Shown: in pieces, positions 36,506 to 45,325 of the stretch
How positions within the stretch are numbered: the first letter of the stretch is position 1
Layout of the letters: each line of letters starts with the position of its first letter
DNA from: Nitrospirales bacterium
Lineage (GTDB): Bacteria; Nitrospirota; Nitrospiria; Nitrospirales; UBA8639
Direction of reading: 5' to 3'
DNA: 64,000 bases
NCBI GenBank assembly: GCA_022825885.1
Contig: JAJDVY010000004.1
Location: 1 to 64,000, forward strand
Notes under the pieces: generated by a model
Seen by the model: the letters and a program-made list of their open reading frames with translations, nothing else
What the model was told of the DNA's origin: nothing
Databases searched by the model: none
Translations under genes and position numbers: made by a program

Positions 36506-37201
36506 ATGTCAGCGTTGATACTGGTTTTGGGAATGGTCATGGCATCCTCCCCCGTGCAAGCGGAAACGGAATCCTGGAAGACATTGAACACCGCCGGCAT
36601 GCTCGCCTACAAGGAAGACGATTTTGTCCTGGCAAAAGAGATGTTTCACCGGGCCCTGAACGTCCTGGAAGAATCAACCGGCCCCGATTCACGAGCCGCC
36701 ACGACCCTGAACAATCTCGGCGCAACTCACGAAGCCTTGGGTGAGTATGAACAAGCCGAACTCCGTTATCGTCATGCGCTCACGCAGATCGAAACGATCC
36801 AGGGACCCGAGCATCCGGACGTCGTGGTCGGACTGAACAATCTGGCCTCGTTATATTTTTCGCAACGGGTGTTCGAGAAGGCCGAACCGCTTTGGCATAG
36901 GGCGCTCTCCATCAGTGAACAGTTCCTGGGAGACACGCACCCCCACCTCATCCAAACCCTTCTCACCCTGGGACTCGTCACGCAGGCGCAAAAGAAGTTT
37001 GATCGCGCGGGCGCCTACTACCTGCGCGCCATTGCAATCGGCGAACGGTCACTGGGCGCCGACCATCCCAGTCTGATCCCCCTCTATGAACGATATGCAT
37101 CATTCCTGCGTCAAGCCGGCCGGAACGAAGACGCACTGGCCGTCGATCGCCGGATGGAGGCCATTCGAGACGCCAATCAACGCCCCTCCCCTCCCGAGTA
37201 A
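36506..37201 (+). CDS. Exported tetratricopeptide-repeat protein
   Basis: The 231-residue protein starts MSALILVLGMVMASSPVQA (signal peptide). It has about four kinesin-light-chain-like TPR units, e.g. AGMLAYKEDDFVLAKEMF, TTLNNLGATHEALGEYEQ, VVGLNNLASLYFSQRVFE and LTLGLVTQAQKKFDRAG. It is probably a periplasmic protein-interaction scaffold. The upstream part of the longer frame derives from the dispersed repeat, so the ATG at 36506 is favoured. Confidence 0.8.
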   Translation: MSALILVLGMVMASSPVQAETESWKTLNTAGMLAYKEDDFVLAKEMFHRALNVLEESTGPDSRAATTLNNLGATHEALGEYEQAELRYRHALTQIETIQGPEHPDVVVGLNNLASLYFSQRVFEKAEPLWHRALSISEQFLGDTHPHLIQTLLTLGLVTQAQKKFDRAGAYYLRAIAIGERSLGADHPSLIPLYERYASFLRQAGRNEDALAVDRRMEAIRDANQRPSPPE

Positions 37202-37212
37202 ACTCGGAGCCC

Positions 37213-37383
37213 ATTCACGGCGGACCTGCACGATGGATTCACGACGCACCCCATCGGAACGGCACACCTGATACGTTGGACTATCTGTGTTTGCACGGCC
37301 TCATCACGTGGGGACGGCTGGAGTTGCGCGGAGGAATTCGAGGCGGGCACTTCGTTTCGGGCATGACGGGCGAGCAATTCTGA
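37213..37383 (+). pseudogene. Lhr-type helicase C-terminal remnant
   Basis: The frame reads through LDYLCLHGLITWGRLELRGG and then IRGGHFVSGMTGEQF before TGA at 37381-37383. The GEIRGG.FV.G..GEQF pattern is characteristic of the C-terminal region of large Lhr DNA helicases. Nothing else of a roughly 1500-residue helicase is present. It is a short relic between the TPR gene and a zinc-ribbon gene, and recognition depends on about 35 residues. Confidence 0.5.
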
Positions 37384-37492
37384 CGGCACCCGACTTTGGA
37401 GGACCGGTCCCATTCATGACAGGAGAAGGGGCCTTCAAAGACCGTCCGGACCTTCTCTTGACCATGGCCTCCTTCCACGATAAGATCCGGCC

Positions 37493-37774
37493 ATGGCACG
37501 TATTCCGTTTGATCCGCGCACTTTCGGGTCCAAGCGGCCGGGCATGCACCCTCAACCCGCCCCGCCTCAAGCAGATCCCAACGCCCAGTTTCGTTCGCTG
37601 AATGCCACCCTCCTGTTCTGTCCGAATTGCCGGGAGGCAACCCCGGCCCGGGAACGCCTCCTACTCGTCCTGCCGTCCGGCAACAAATACGAATACGTGT
37701 GTTCCTACTGCGGGACATCAACCGGTGAAAAAATCGACCAGGACCTGCAGAACCCCACGCTTTTTATTCCCTGA
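37493..37774 (+). CDS. Small zinc-ribbon protein
   Basis: The 93-residue protein has CPNC and CSYC pairs 38 residues apart, predicted to bind zinc. The N-terminus is proline rich (FDPRTFGSKRPGMHPQPAPP). No signal peptide is present. I do not recognise a named family. It is convergent with the MutS-like gene, leaving 17 bases. A short Zn ribbon often means nucleic-acid or protein binding, but no partner is indicated. Confidence 0.6.
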   Translation: MARIPFDPRTFGSKRPGMHPQPAPPQADPNAQFRSLNATLLFCPNCREATPARERLLLVLPSGNKYEYVCSYCGTSTGEKIDQDLQNPTLFIP

Positions 37775-37791
37775 CTTGTTTGAAATACGGC

Positions 37792-39642
37792 TCACGGTCC
37801 TGAATGTGTTTCAGGCACCGGCAGGCCTTCCATGGCCATGATGCGTAATGCGTTGGTGGTGGGACAGGGGCCGGGACGGAGTTGATAGTCGAACTGCAAT
37901 GCCTTGTCACCGAGCGTTTCCTGAAAATGAATGTTGGTGAGAGTTGTCAATTCCTGTTCCAGATTGGCTAACTCCAGGTCGTGCGTGGTGACGAGGCCCA
38001 ATCCGCGCCCGGCAGTCAGTTCGCGGATGAAGGCTTCGCTTCCCAATAACCGTTCCCGATTATTCGTTCCCTTGAAAATTTCGTCGATGAGAAACAGCAC
38101 CGGAGCTTCACGGTGATCTTCCATCGCCACCAAGAGGTTCTTGAGGCGTTTGACTTCAACGTAAAAGTACGACAACCCTTCTTCGAGGACGTCGCCGACC
38201 CTGATGCAGGTATGGATCCGCAGCCACGACCATTCCCAGGATTCGGCGCACACCGGTCCCCCGGCCTGCGCCAGACACACGTTGATCCCGATCGTTCGCA
38301 GGAACGTGCTCTTCCCGGACATGTTGGAGCCGGTCACCAGGAAGACCCGGCCCAAGCCGTCCAATGTCAAATCATTGTTGATCCGTTGTTGATGGACAAT
38401 CAACGGATGACCGATTGCGGTTCCGGCAATGCCGGTCCCGGACACGAGCCCGTCCGTTCTCCTGTGAGGCCACGCGTAGGATGGATTCAAGTAGGCAAAC
38501 GTCGCCAGTGCCATGGCCGCGTCAATGATCGCCAATTGCATGATCCAAGCAGGCAGAACGGACCGCAGCCGGTTGCAGACGTTCCGCAGATACCACGTCC
38601 ACGCCAAATCCCAGGGGACGAGGACGTGTAGGCCAATGTGCAAGAGAGGGTGCGCTTTCAGGCTGAGCCCGCTGCACACTCTTGCAAGTTGTCTGATGGC
38701 CACTGAGGGACGACTGTCCTCGTTTCGCCATAAGACGGTCATCGCCTGAAGAATGGGAAACCGTCGAAACGACCGCTTCTCGAAAATGCCAAGCACCGCG
38801 GCGACTGCGTCCAATTCCAGATGCAGGTCGAGAGCCCGTCCAAACACGCGACTCACCCGCCTCCCCGTGAACAGCAACAACAAGGCATACAGCAGAAAAG
38901 AAACGATCCAATACCCGGTCCCGCCAAGCAACCAGAACACAAAAAGAGCCGCATTGAGACCGGCCAGAGCACTCGCCGCCAGCAGCAGCGGACCCAAGTG
39001 AGCCATGGACTCGGAGGATTCCAACAGACTCTCCAGACGATCGGTATTGATCGGATTGGGACTCAGGCTTTTCGCCACAAGTTGACTCCGGTCCCGCAAC
39101 CCCCGCAATGGGGTCAAAGCCCGGACGAGTTCCTGCCTGATCTCCCATTGGTTGAACGCAACCGGATGTTGACGAGTCATCCAGGCAACCAATAACATCT
39201 GCCCGTCCCGCGACACCGTCGTATCCAACAAACGGAATAGGGAATGTTTCCCGAAGAGATCGAGATCCATGGCATACGGATGCTCGGAAGACAGGCGCAA
39301 CGTGGTTTCCGGAATGCCTTCCCAATCCACGCGCAGACGCGCCAGGTTACTTTCCTGAATGTCGATCCACGTTCCAAGCCGGCGCAACCGTCGTTCCAAC
39401 CGGTTATGAACGTTTGCCACGCACAGGAAGCAGAGAAAAAATCCCAGCAGCGCCCAATTCCCCGTGACGAACCATCCAAGTTCATACGACGCGACACACA
39501 CCAGAATCCCCGTCAGCACCACTCCCATACGGCATCGGCTCAAGATCAAACTGACGCGACGGCCTTTCCGAAGAAGCCGTGCTCCTCGGTCACGGCCGCG
39601 AGCGATCATGCGTTCGCGGGTATGCCGTTTCTGATCCATCAT
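37792..39642 (-). CDS. Membrane-anchored MutS-like ATPase
   Basis: The 616-residue protein has the MutS ATPase domain V: VTGSNMSGKSTFLRTIGIN (Walker A), VLFLIDEIFKGTNNRERL (Walker B) and TTHDLELANLE. Preceding it are two hydrophobic pairs (about residues 40-80 and 215-265), consistent with a membrane-embedded MutS-related family rather than mismatch-repair MutS. It lacks the mismatch-recognition Phe-x-Glu domain. DNA repair function is therefore doubtful. The start is uncertain, with MMDQKRH preferred among several in-frame ATGs. Confidence 0.75.
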   Translation of the reverse strand: MMDQKRHTRERMIARGRDRGARLLRKGRRVSLILSRCRMGVVLTGILVCVASYELGWFVTGNWALLGFFLCFLCVANVHNRLERRLRRLGTWIDIQESNLARLRVDWEGIPETTLRLSSEHPYAMDLDLFGKHSLFRLLDTTVSRDGQMLLVAWMTRQHPVAFNQWEIRQELVRALTPLRGLRDRSQLVAKSLSPNPINTDRLESLLESSESMAHLGPLLLAASALAGLNAALFVFWLLGGTGYWIVSFLLYALLLLFTGRRVSRVFGRALDLHLELDAVAAVLGIFEKRSFRRFPILQAMTVLWRNEDSRPSVAIRQLARVCSGLSLKAHPLLHIGLHVLVPWDLAWTWYLRNVCNRLRSVLPAWIMQLAIIDAAMALATFAYLNPSYAWPHRRTDGLVSGTGIAGTAIGHPLIVHQQRINNDLTLDGLGRVFLVTGSNMSGKSTFLRTIGINVCLAQAGGPVCAESWEWSWLRIHTCIRVGDVLEEGLSYFYVEVKRLKNLLVAMEDHREAPVLFLIDEIFKGTNNRERLLGSEAFIRELTAGRGLGLVTTHDLELANLEQELTTLTNIHFQETLGDKALQFDYQLRPGPCPTTNALRIMAMEGLPVPETHSGP

Positions 39643-39725
39643 GTTGACGATTGGCGGTCCGAAAAAGACTTGCATCCCCGTGCAAGCCGGTTGCGAGCGG
39701 TGAAGCGCAAGGGTCAAGAAGGGCG

Positions 39726-40112
39726 TTACTCGGAAGACAACCGCAGATTGTCAGGCAGGCTTTCCAAATACTCCAGCAAGGCTCGATACGTCAGTTCGCG
39801 GACCATGGCTTTCGTCGCCGGCGCGTCATCCAGACTGCGTCTCAGCCAGACCGTGTCCTGAACCTGGGCGTTGGCCGCGTTACACAACGTCCACATGTGA
39901 TGCAGAAATTCTACCGATAATCCAACTTGCACGCCTTCCGATTCAATACGGTCATCCAGGATAGCCAACAGGTCTGAAATCGCCTGATCGGCCCGGTACG
40001 GCTTGGAAGAATACCCGAACGCCTCCGTGGTGGCTTCTTCCTGTTTGGCCTGTTCCACCAAATCATACATATACTCTTTCAAGAGTCCGATTTGTCGTCC
40101 TGAAAGCCGCAT
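39726..40112 (-). CDS. Hypothetical helical protein upstream of the MutS-like gene
   Basis: The 128-residue product beginning MRLSGRQIGLLKEYMYDL is helical and acidic, ending LESLPDNLRLSSE. GGGA lies just upstream of the ATG. It is on the same strand as the MutS-like gene, ending 84 bases before its chosen start, so an operon is possible. No family recognised. Confidence 0.5.
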   Translation of the reverse strand: MRLSGRQIGLLKEYMYDLVEQAKQEEATTEAFGYSSKPYRADQAISDLLAILDDRIESEGVQVGLSVEFLHHMWTLCNAANAQVQDTVWLRRSLDDAPATKAMVRELTYRALLEYLESLPDNLRLSSE

Positions 40113-40285
40113 GGTCATTCCCAGGCCAATCCCCAGAGCCCTCCGACAGTACAAAGCCGGTTTACCTTATCTCAACTTCTCATCATCGGCAAGCGCCGGA
40201 AGTGACCAGTGCCGCACCACGAGTCGCCGAGTGGCCCTGACCCGCTCCCGTGACTCAAAGCGCATGCATGCGCGATTGCCTGGCT

Positions 40286-40912
40286 TCACGTCTTGCCGTC
40301 GTCTCCCCACAAGGTAGCCAACCGGGAATCGCGGCCACAGGTTAAGCGGTAAAATTTATACCGGATCGGATTCTTCCGATAAAAATCCTGGTGGTATTCT
40401 TCTGCCGGATAAAACGCCGTGGCTTGGGTAATTTCCGTCACGATAGGGACATTGAAAGTCCTGGTCCGCTTGATTTCCTCTTTCGAGGCTTCCGCCACAG
40501 CACGCTGCTCTTCATCGTGATAAAAGATCGCAGGACGATACTGGTCCCCGTGATCGCAGAACTGGGCATCCGGCGTCGTGGGATCCGTATTGGGCCAGTA
40601 GACGGCCAATAACTCCCGATAACTGATTTTTTGAGGATCGTACGTTATCTGAACGGCCTCGGCGTGTCCGGTTCCCCCGGCGGAGACGTCTTCGTAGGTT
40701 GGATCGACCGTCTGCCCACCGGTATACCCCGACGTCGTGGCAATCACGCCATCGAGTTCATCAAACGGGCCTTCCATGCACCAGAAACACCCTCCGGCAA
40801 ACGTGGCGATTGCATAATCGCCCTTGGCCGTTTCACTAACCGACGTGTCGTTCATACTGAGGAGCAGCCCTCCCCCCAGCACGCACACAAGAAAAACTTT
40901 ATCAATTTTCAT
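40286..40912 (-). CDS. msrA: Peptide methionine sulfoxide reductase MsrA
   Basis: MsrA reduces methionine-S-sulfoxide. The 208-residue product has a signal peptide (KVFLVCVLGGGLLLS) and the active site FAGGCFWCMEGPFDEL, TSGYTGGQTVDPTYEDVSAG, HAEAVQITYDP and YRPAIFYHDEEQR. The signal implies a periplasmic form, dependent on an extracytoplasmic reductant. No msrB was seen. It is divergent from a serine protease gene. Confidence 0.92.
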   Translation of the reverse strand: MKIDKVFLVCVLGGGLLLSMNDTSVSETAKGDYAIATFAGGCFWCMEGPFDELDGVIATTSGYTGGQTVDPTYEDVSAGGTGHAEAVQITYDPQKISYRELLAVYWPNTDPTTPDAQFCDHGDQYRPAIFYHDEEQRAVAEASKEEIKRTRTFNVPIVTEITQATAFYPAEEYHQDFYRKNPIRYKFYRLTCGRDSRLATLWGDDGKT

Positions 40913-41229
40913 GACGGCGGCTCCTTTCCTTCACCGGGTCCTTCTCCACATACGGGACAAAAATCGTGGCGAGGGATTCTGTTGATTCTACTCCGCAGCA
41001 GAAGACCGTGCCTCCCTTTCTCCTGAACTTCCCCTATGGTACACCGGAATCCCATTCAACGCACGTGGGAACTTGAGTAATGGATGGTTCAAGGATAGCA
41101 TTGAAACGCAATCAACCAGGAACGATACAACGACACAACCAGCGGGCGGGGCAGACGATTCTGCGAGGACATGACATGTTCCTGACTCAAGCATTGGGCA
41201 ATCGGTCAACCATCCGCAAGAGGCACGCC

Positions 41230-42285
41230 ATGCTGAGAAGAATCACCATGTGTGTGGCCTGGAGCGGATACCTGCTCATCCCGTCGCTGCTTTCGGCCAA
41301 CACGTCCGACCCTTCGACGACGCCCTTCGACAAAGCTCAGGACAGGCTCAGGGCAGGCTTTGCCGAAGTTGTCGAGCAAGCCAAGCGCGGGACCGTGGGT
41401 ATTCTCACGCAATCGACTCAGCCGGACGGGAAGGCTTTCTCCGTGAGAGGGTCAGGCATTTACCTGGGAGAGGGATATATCCTCACTGCCCGACACGCCA
41501 CGAAGCGCCAGGGCGGCGGAACGGCGACGGACCCTCCACACGTTTCCGTGATCTCGAGCACGTTGGAGGAAGCCCCTGCCACGTTAGTCGGGGTGAATCA
41601 ATTTTTGGACGTTGCCCTGTATCGTATCTCTCAAGAGAAGGTGCCTCACGGGCTGTCGGCCCGGACCTTCAGCCAAGCCGAATCCTTGCCGGGCGAACAA
41701 GTCTTCACCGTGGGCTACCCTCTGGGTTGGGGACCGGCAATCAGCTATGGATACATCGGCAACCCGAATACGTTTCTGCAAACGGTCCAATCCCGTCTCC
41801 TGCAAGTTGATCTTTCAGCGTGCAGCGGCAATTCCGGCGGAGGACTGTTCAATGCACGGGGAGAAATCGTCGGCCTTGTCCACGCGATCATTCAAACCGA
41901 AACCTCTCGAGAGGAACGTCGTTGCAGCCGGTTTGCCTTTGCCGTGCCGGGACCATTGGTCCACAAGATCGTGACGGCCCTCAAGCAGGGAAAGTCGTTT
42001 CACTTTTCAAAACTCGGGCTGCAACTCACCTCCGTCAAATTTGCAAACCGGTGGCACATGGCCGTGGCGCAGGCCACGGGACCGGCACGACGGGCCGGAT
42101 TCAAAAAAGGCGACGTCCTGCTGTCGATCGACGACCAGCCGATTCACTCGGCCAGTCAGCTTAAAACGTACGTCATCGAACACACGCGCCCCTTGCAGCC
42201 GGTCAGTATCCGCATTCTGCGGCAACACAAAGAAAAAGTGCTGCGAGTGATTCTGGGAAAGGCTTTGCCTTCTACGCTGAAGTGA
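41230..42285 (+). CDS. Exported trypsin-like serine protease with PDZ domain
   Basis: A 351-residue HtrA/DegP-like S1C protease. A signal peptide (MLRRITMCVAWSGYLLIPSLLSA) precedes the catalytic triad: His in LTARHA (about 87), Asp in LDVALYRI (about 127), and Ser in SACSGNSGGGL (about 202). A C-terminal PDZ domain follows (GFKKGDVLLSIDDQPIHS). AGAGG precedes ATG 41230. The linker STTPFDKAQDRLRAG is encoded by a dispersed DNA repeat (41322-41364), a likely insertion that stayed in frame. The role is probably periplasmic protein quality control. Confidence 0.85.
   Translation: MLRRITMCVAWSGYLLIPSLLSANTSDPSTTPFDKAQDRLRAGFAEVVEQAKRGTVGILTQSTQPDGKAFSVRGSGIYLGEGYILTARHATKRQGGGTATDPPHVSVISSTLEEAPATLVGVNQFLDVALYRISQEKVPHGLSARTFSQAESLPGEQVFTVGYPLGWGPAISYGYIGNPNTFLQTVQSRLLQVDLSACSGNSGGGLFNARGEIVGLVHAIIQTETSREERRCSRFAFAVPGPLVHKIVTALKQGKSFHFSKLGLQLTSVKFANRWHMAVAQATGPARRAGFKKGDVLLSIDDQPIHSASQLKTYVIEHTRPLQPVSIRILRQHKEKVLRVILGKALPSTLK
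41322..41364. repeat. Dispersed repeat captured inside the protease gene
   Basis: CCCTTCGACAAAGCTCAGG and ACAGGCTCAGGGCAGGC match the intergenic copy at 36451-36480. Here the element stays in frame and encodes the linker between signal peptide and protease core. It has a tandem-like internal structure. Confidence 0.6.
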
Positions 42286-42391
42286 GAGAAACCTTTGCGT
42301 CCTCCGCGCGGCAACGAGTATCATGAATCACTCTTCGGTCCGACCAGAATGAACGCTTGACGGCAAATTTCCGGTTGCAACGGACGCAACG

Positions 42392-43273
42392 ATGGCCAAG
42401 CAACGTAAAGGGCGAAAAGCCCAAAAAAGCGAACGGGATCTCTCACGTGAGCCGGCGGCTCGTGCGTCAAATCCGAGCCATTCGCTCACCCTCGTCGTCC
42501 TTGTGCTGGCGGCTTGCGGCATCGTGCTGACGACGTACCTCAGTTACACCGCCTTATTTGAAGCACATCCGGCTTTCTGCAGCGAGGGGTCGGGATGCGA
42601 CCTTGTTCAAAGCAGTCGTTGGGCAACGTTTCTGGGAATGCCCATGGCTACGTGGGGCCTTTTCACCTACCTGGTCATGGCCGCACTGGCGTGGCGGGCC
42701 AGGACGAAACCCCAAAGCCGGACTCCCTTGATATTCGTCGCCATCTGCGGCTTCAGCATCAGCGCCTACCTGACCGCCATCTCCATCCTGGAAATTGAAG
42801 CGACGTGCGCCTACTGCCTTGCCTCATTCGGCATCATCACGGCCATCATGATTCTGACCCTCCTGCAACGCCCTCCCGGTTGGACGACGGCGTTGAAAGA
42901 GGCGAGCGTCATCGCCGTCCTTCTCATCGGAGGGCTCCACCTCCACTACAGCGGGGTGTTCGACGAGGCGGCCGGCCCCGAGGACCCGCAGCTTCAGGCG
43001 CTGACCATCCACCTGACCAAAACGGGAGCCAAGTTTTACGGAGCCTATTGGTGCCCACGCTGCCAGGAGCAAAAAGCCCTGTTCAAAGCGTCTGCGAAAC
43101 GGCTGCCATACGTGGAATGCAGTTCCGGGGGTCGGGGCAGTCCTCTCACCCCGCCGTGCGTGACAAACGACATTCGCAGTTATCCAACCTGGATCATCGA
43201 CGACAAACGCTACACCGGGTTACAGACTCCCCGGACACTTGCCGGCGCAGCCGGTTTCACGTGGAAGGAGTAA
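42392..43273 (+). CDS. VKOR-domain disulfide enzyme fused to thioredoxin domain
   Basis: The 293-residue protein has four membrane helices of vitamin K epoxide reductase type. Cysteines lie in CSEGSGCDLVQ (about 63-69) and the quinone-linked CAYC (about 139-142). A periplasmic thioredoxin-like domain with YWCPRCQEQKALF (about 220) follows. Such fusions oxidise substrate thiols and pass electrons to quinone, replacing DsbA/DsbB. It lies between a PDZ protease and a sulfite-oxidase-like gene on the same strand. Confidence 0.9.
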   Translation: MAKQRKGRKAQKSERDLSREPAARASNPSHSLTLVVLVLAACGIVLTTYLSYTALFEAHPAFCSEGSGCDLVQSSRWATFLGMPMATWGLFTYLVMAALAWRARTKPQSRTPLIFVAICGFSISAYLTAISILEIEATCAYCLASFGIITAIMILTLLQRPPGWTTALKEASVIAVLLIGGLHLHYSGVFDEAAGPEDPQLQALTIHLTKTGAKFYGAYWCPRCQEQKALFKASAKRLPYVECSSGGRGSPLTPPCVTNDIRSYPTWIIDDKRYTGLQTPRTLAGAAGFTWKE

Positions 43274-43338
43274 TGATGGAGCTGAAACCTGTGCAGCCCT
43301 GATACATCACATGATGAACGGAAAACGAAAAACGTCAT

Positions 43339-43986
43339 ATGGAATTTAACGAAAAAACCATTCAAGCCAAACAGAAAATGGCGTTGCACCGCCGCGAGAT
43401 CTCCGGGCGTGAGGTCGAAGAGGAACACCAGGATGATCGCCTTCCGCCTGGGCAACATCTCGTGAACAACTGGCCGGTACTGGACACCGGATACAAACCT
43501 CACATTTCACTTGAAGAATGGAAGCTCTCGGTGAACGGGTTGATTGAGCATCCCATCACGTGGACGTGGGAAGAGTATCAGGCTCAGCCACAGCAATCGT
43601 TTGTATCGGATTTCCATTGTGTGACCTCCTGGAGTCAGCTTCAGATGGAATGGGTCGGGGTAAGCTTTCGGCATCTCCTCAGCCTGGTGCAACCCAAACC
43701 GGAGGCCAGGTACGTGCTCTTTGAATCATATGACGACTATACGACCAACTTGCCTCTTTCAGTCTGCGACGACGATGACGTCTTTCTGGTTCATTCCTGG
43801 AATCACAGACCGCTATCCAGGGATCACGGGGGACCCGTTCGCATGATTATCCCCAAACGGTATGCATGGAAGGGAGCCAAGTGGATCAGGACCATCACCT
43901 TCATGGAAAAAGATCAAAAAGGATTCTGGGAGGTGCGTGGATATTCCAACACCGCCTTGCCGTGGGAAAATGACCGGTATGGGTGA
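43339..43986 (+). CDS. Cytoplasmic sulfite-oxidase-like molybdopterin oxidoreductase
   Basis: The 215-residue product shows the oxidoreductase molybdopterin domain: WKLSVNGLIEHPITWTWEEY, DFHCVTSWSQLQMEWVGVSF with the conserved molybdenum-ligand Cys, and the late MIIPKRYAWKGAKWIRTI. There is no signal peptide, unlike the homologous gene at 59561. The dimerisation domain of plant/animal sulfite oxidases is absent, as in YedY-like and short bacterial members. The physiological substrate is unknown. Confidence 0.85.
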   Translation: MEFNEKTIQAKQKMALHRREISGREVEEEHQDDRLPPGQHLVNNWPVLDTGYKPHISLEEWKLSVNGLIEHPITWTWEEYQAQPQQSFVSDFHCVTSWSQLQMEWVGVSFRHLLSLVQPKPEARYVLFESYDDYTTNLPLSVCDDDDVFLVHSWNHRPLSRDHGGPVRMIIPKRYAWKGAKWIRTITFMEKDQKGFWEVRGYSNTALPWENDRYG

Positions 43987-44050
43987 TCGATTCGTCGTGA
44001 TCGTTTCCCCCTAGCCCCACCCTTTTTCTTCTTCCGATTCACGTTCCGGA

Positions 44051-45160
44051 ATGAGCGCCTCCTCCTTCACCGTCGCAAACATTGAATTTTGCCCACTGGA
44101 TCTTCCCATCACCGATCCCTTTGTCGTGGCCACGGGCCAACTTCAGGTGGCGAAAAATGTCTTTGTACGGCTGACACTGCATGATGGGACGACCGGATAC
44201 GGCGAGATTGCTCCATTTCCCGCCATCACCGGGGAAGATCGCGAGAATAGCCTAAAGAACGCCCGGTCCTTGAGGGAACACCTTCTCGGACAATCGGCGC
44301 TTCAGTATCAACGGCTCGGCCATGAACTGACCGAACGTGCCCCCGATGCTCCCGCGGCCCGGTGTGGTTTGGAGACCGCGCTCCTCGATGCCCTGACACG
44401 CACGCTTTGCGTCCCCCTGTGGGCCTTATGGGGTGGCGCGGACGTACGTGCGCGTGAAACGGACATTACCATTCCCATCGCCTCCCCGGAGCGAACCCTG
44501 GAACTCGCCCGACAATGGTATAAGCGGGGATTTCGTCTCTTCAAAATGAAAGTCGGCCATGACGTAGACGAGGATCTTCGCCGGATAGACACGCTGCACC
44601 GTCATTGCGCCGGCGTGGCATTCGTGATCGACGCCAATCAAGGATACACGCGTGAGGAGGCCGCGGCCTTTATTCAAGGCGTCAACCGGTTTGGCGGAAA
44701 CCTTCTCCTGCTTGAGCAACCATTGGCCAAGCATGACCTTGAAGGCCACGCCGGACTCAAACGCGATTGTCATGTCCCCATAGCCGCGGACGAATCGGCA
44801 CAATCGCTGCGCGATCTTCAAGCCGTCATCCGCCACCGGGCGGCGGACTACGTCAATATTAAAATTACCAAAAGCGGGTTGCTGGACGGGGCTCTCATGG
44901 CAACCGCGGCAAAAGCCGCCGGTCTTCAAGTGATGCTCGGAGGCATGGTCGAAACCCGGGTCGCCATGGGGTGCTCTTACGGTCTCGCGCTGGGCATTGG
45001 CGGATGTTCAGTCCTGGACCTCGACACGCCATTGTTGTTGGAAACCGATCCGGTTACCGGCGGGTATGCGTACGAAGGTCCCCTGCTTCTACCATGGCAC
45101 GGTCCCGGACTGGACTTCGACATCCCTTCATTTCAGGCTGCCACGTCTGACCGACTGTAA
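44051..45160 (+). CDS. Dipeptide epimerase (enolase superfamily, L-Ala-D/L-Glu type)
   Basis: The 369-residue protein has enolase-superfamily catalytic residues: lysine pair in KMKVG (about residue 165), metal ligands in DANQGYT, LLLEQPL and AADES, second base lysine in NIKITKSG, and a DxD in VLDLDTPLLL. The last motif is characteristic of dipeptide epimerases that bind the substrate ammonium. Likely role: racemising murein-derived L-Ala-D-Glu in peptidoglycan recycling. o-Succinylbenzoate synthase is an alternative, less likely because of the DxD. Confidence 0.8.
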   Translation: MSASSFTVANIEFCPLDLPITDPFVVATGQLQVAKNVFVRLTLHDGTTGYGEIAPFPAITGEDRENSLKNARSLREHLLGQSALQYQRLGHELTERAPDAPAARCGLETALLDALTRTLCVPLWALWGGADVRARETDITIPIASPERTLELARQWYKRGFRLFKMKVGHDVDEDLRRIDTLHRHCAGVAFVIDANQGYTREEAAAFIQGVNRFGGNLLLLEQPLAKHDLEGHAGLKRDCHVPIAADESAQSLRDLQAVIRHRAADYVNIKITKSGLLDGALMATAAKAAGLQVMLGGMVETRVAMGCSYGLALGIGGCSVLDLDTPLLLETDPVTGGYAYEGPLLLPWHGPGLDFDIPSFQAATSDRL

Positions 45161-45171
45161 AACGTCCCTCG

Positions 45172-45215
45172 CCGGTGATCCTTTCACGACTGTGCTGCAG
45201 CTCAGCGATCACCGG
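45172..45215 (+). terminator. Hairpin downstream of dipeptide epimerase
   Basis: CCGGTGATC (45172-45180) and GATCACCGG (45207-45215) are perfect 9-base arms with a 26-base loop that itself contains GCTGCAGC. It lies 11 bases after the epimerase stop and before the TetR promoter. No U-tract follows, so termination is uncertain; it could be a mobile dyad. Confidence 0.45.
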
Positions 45216-45257
45216 GAAAAGGGAGAATCCGGCGCCGATCATCTGGTGTCCATCCAC

Positions 45258-45286
45258 TTGTATAACAAAGTCAACTCAGGTATAAT
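45258..45286 (+). promoter_or_regulatory. Promoter of tandem TetR genes
   Basis: TTGTAT (45258-45263), a 17-base spacer and a perfect TATAAT (45281-45286) lie 39 bases before the first TetR ATG. No palindrome was spotted within it, so any autoregulatory operator is not obvious. Confidence 0.6.
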
Positions 45287-45325
45287 TCGTATCAAATTTT
45301 CTTGGATAAAAAAGAAAGGCAACCC

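Noticed and set aside
40167-40265. Minus-strand 32-codon frame (start MRFESRERVRATRRLV)
   Set aside because: Too short, highly arginine-rich, and without ribosome-binding site or recognised family.
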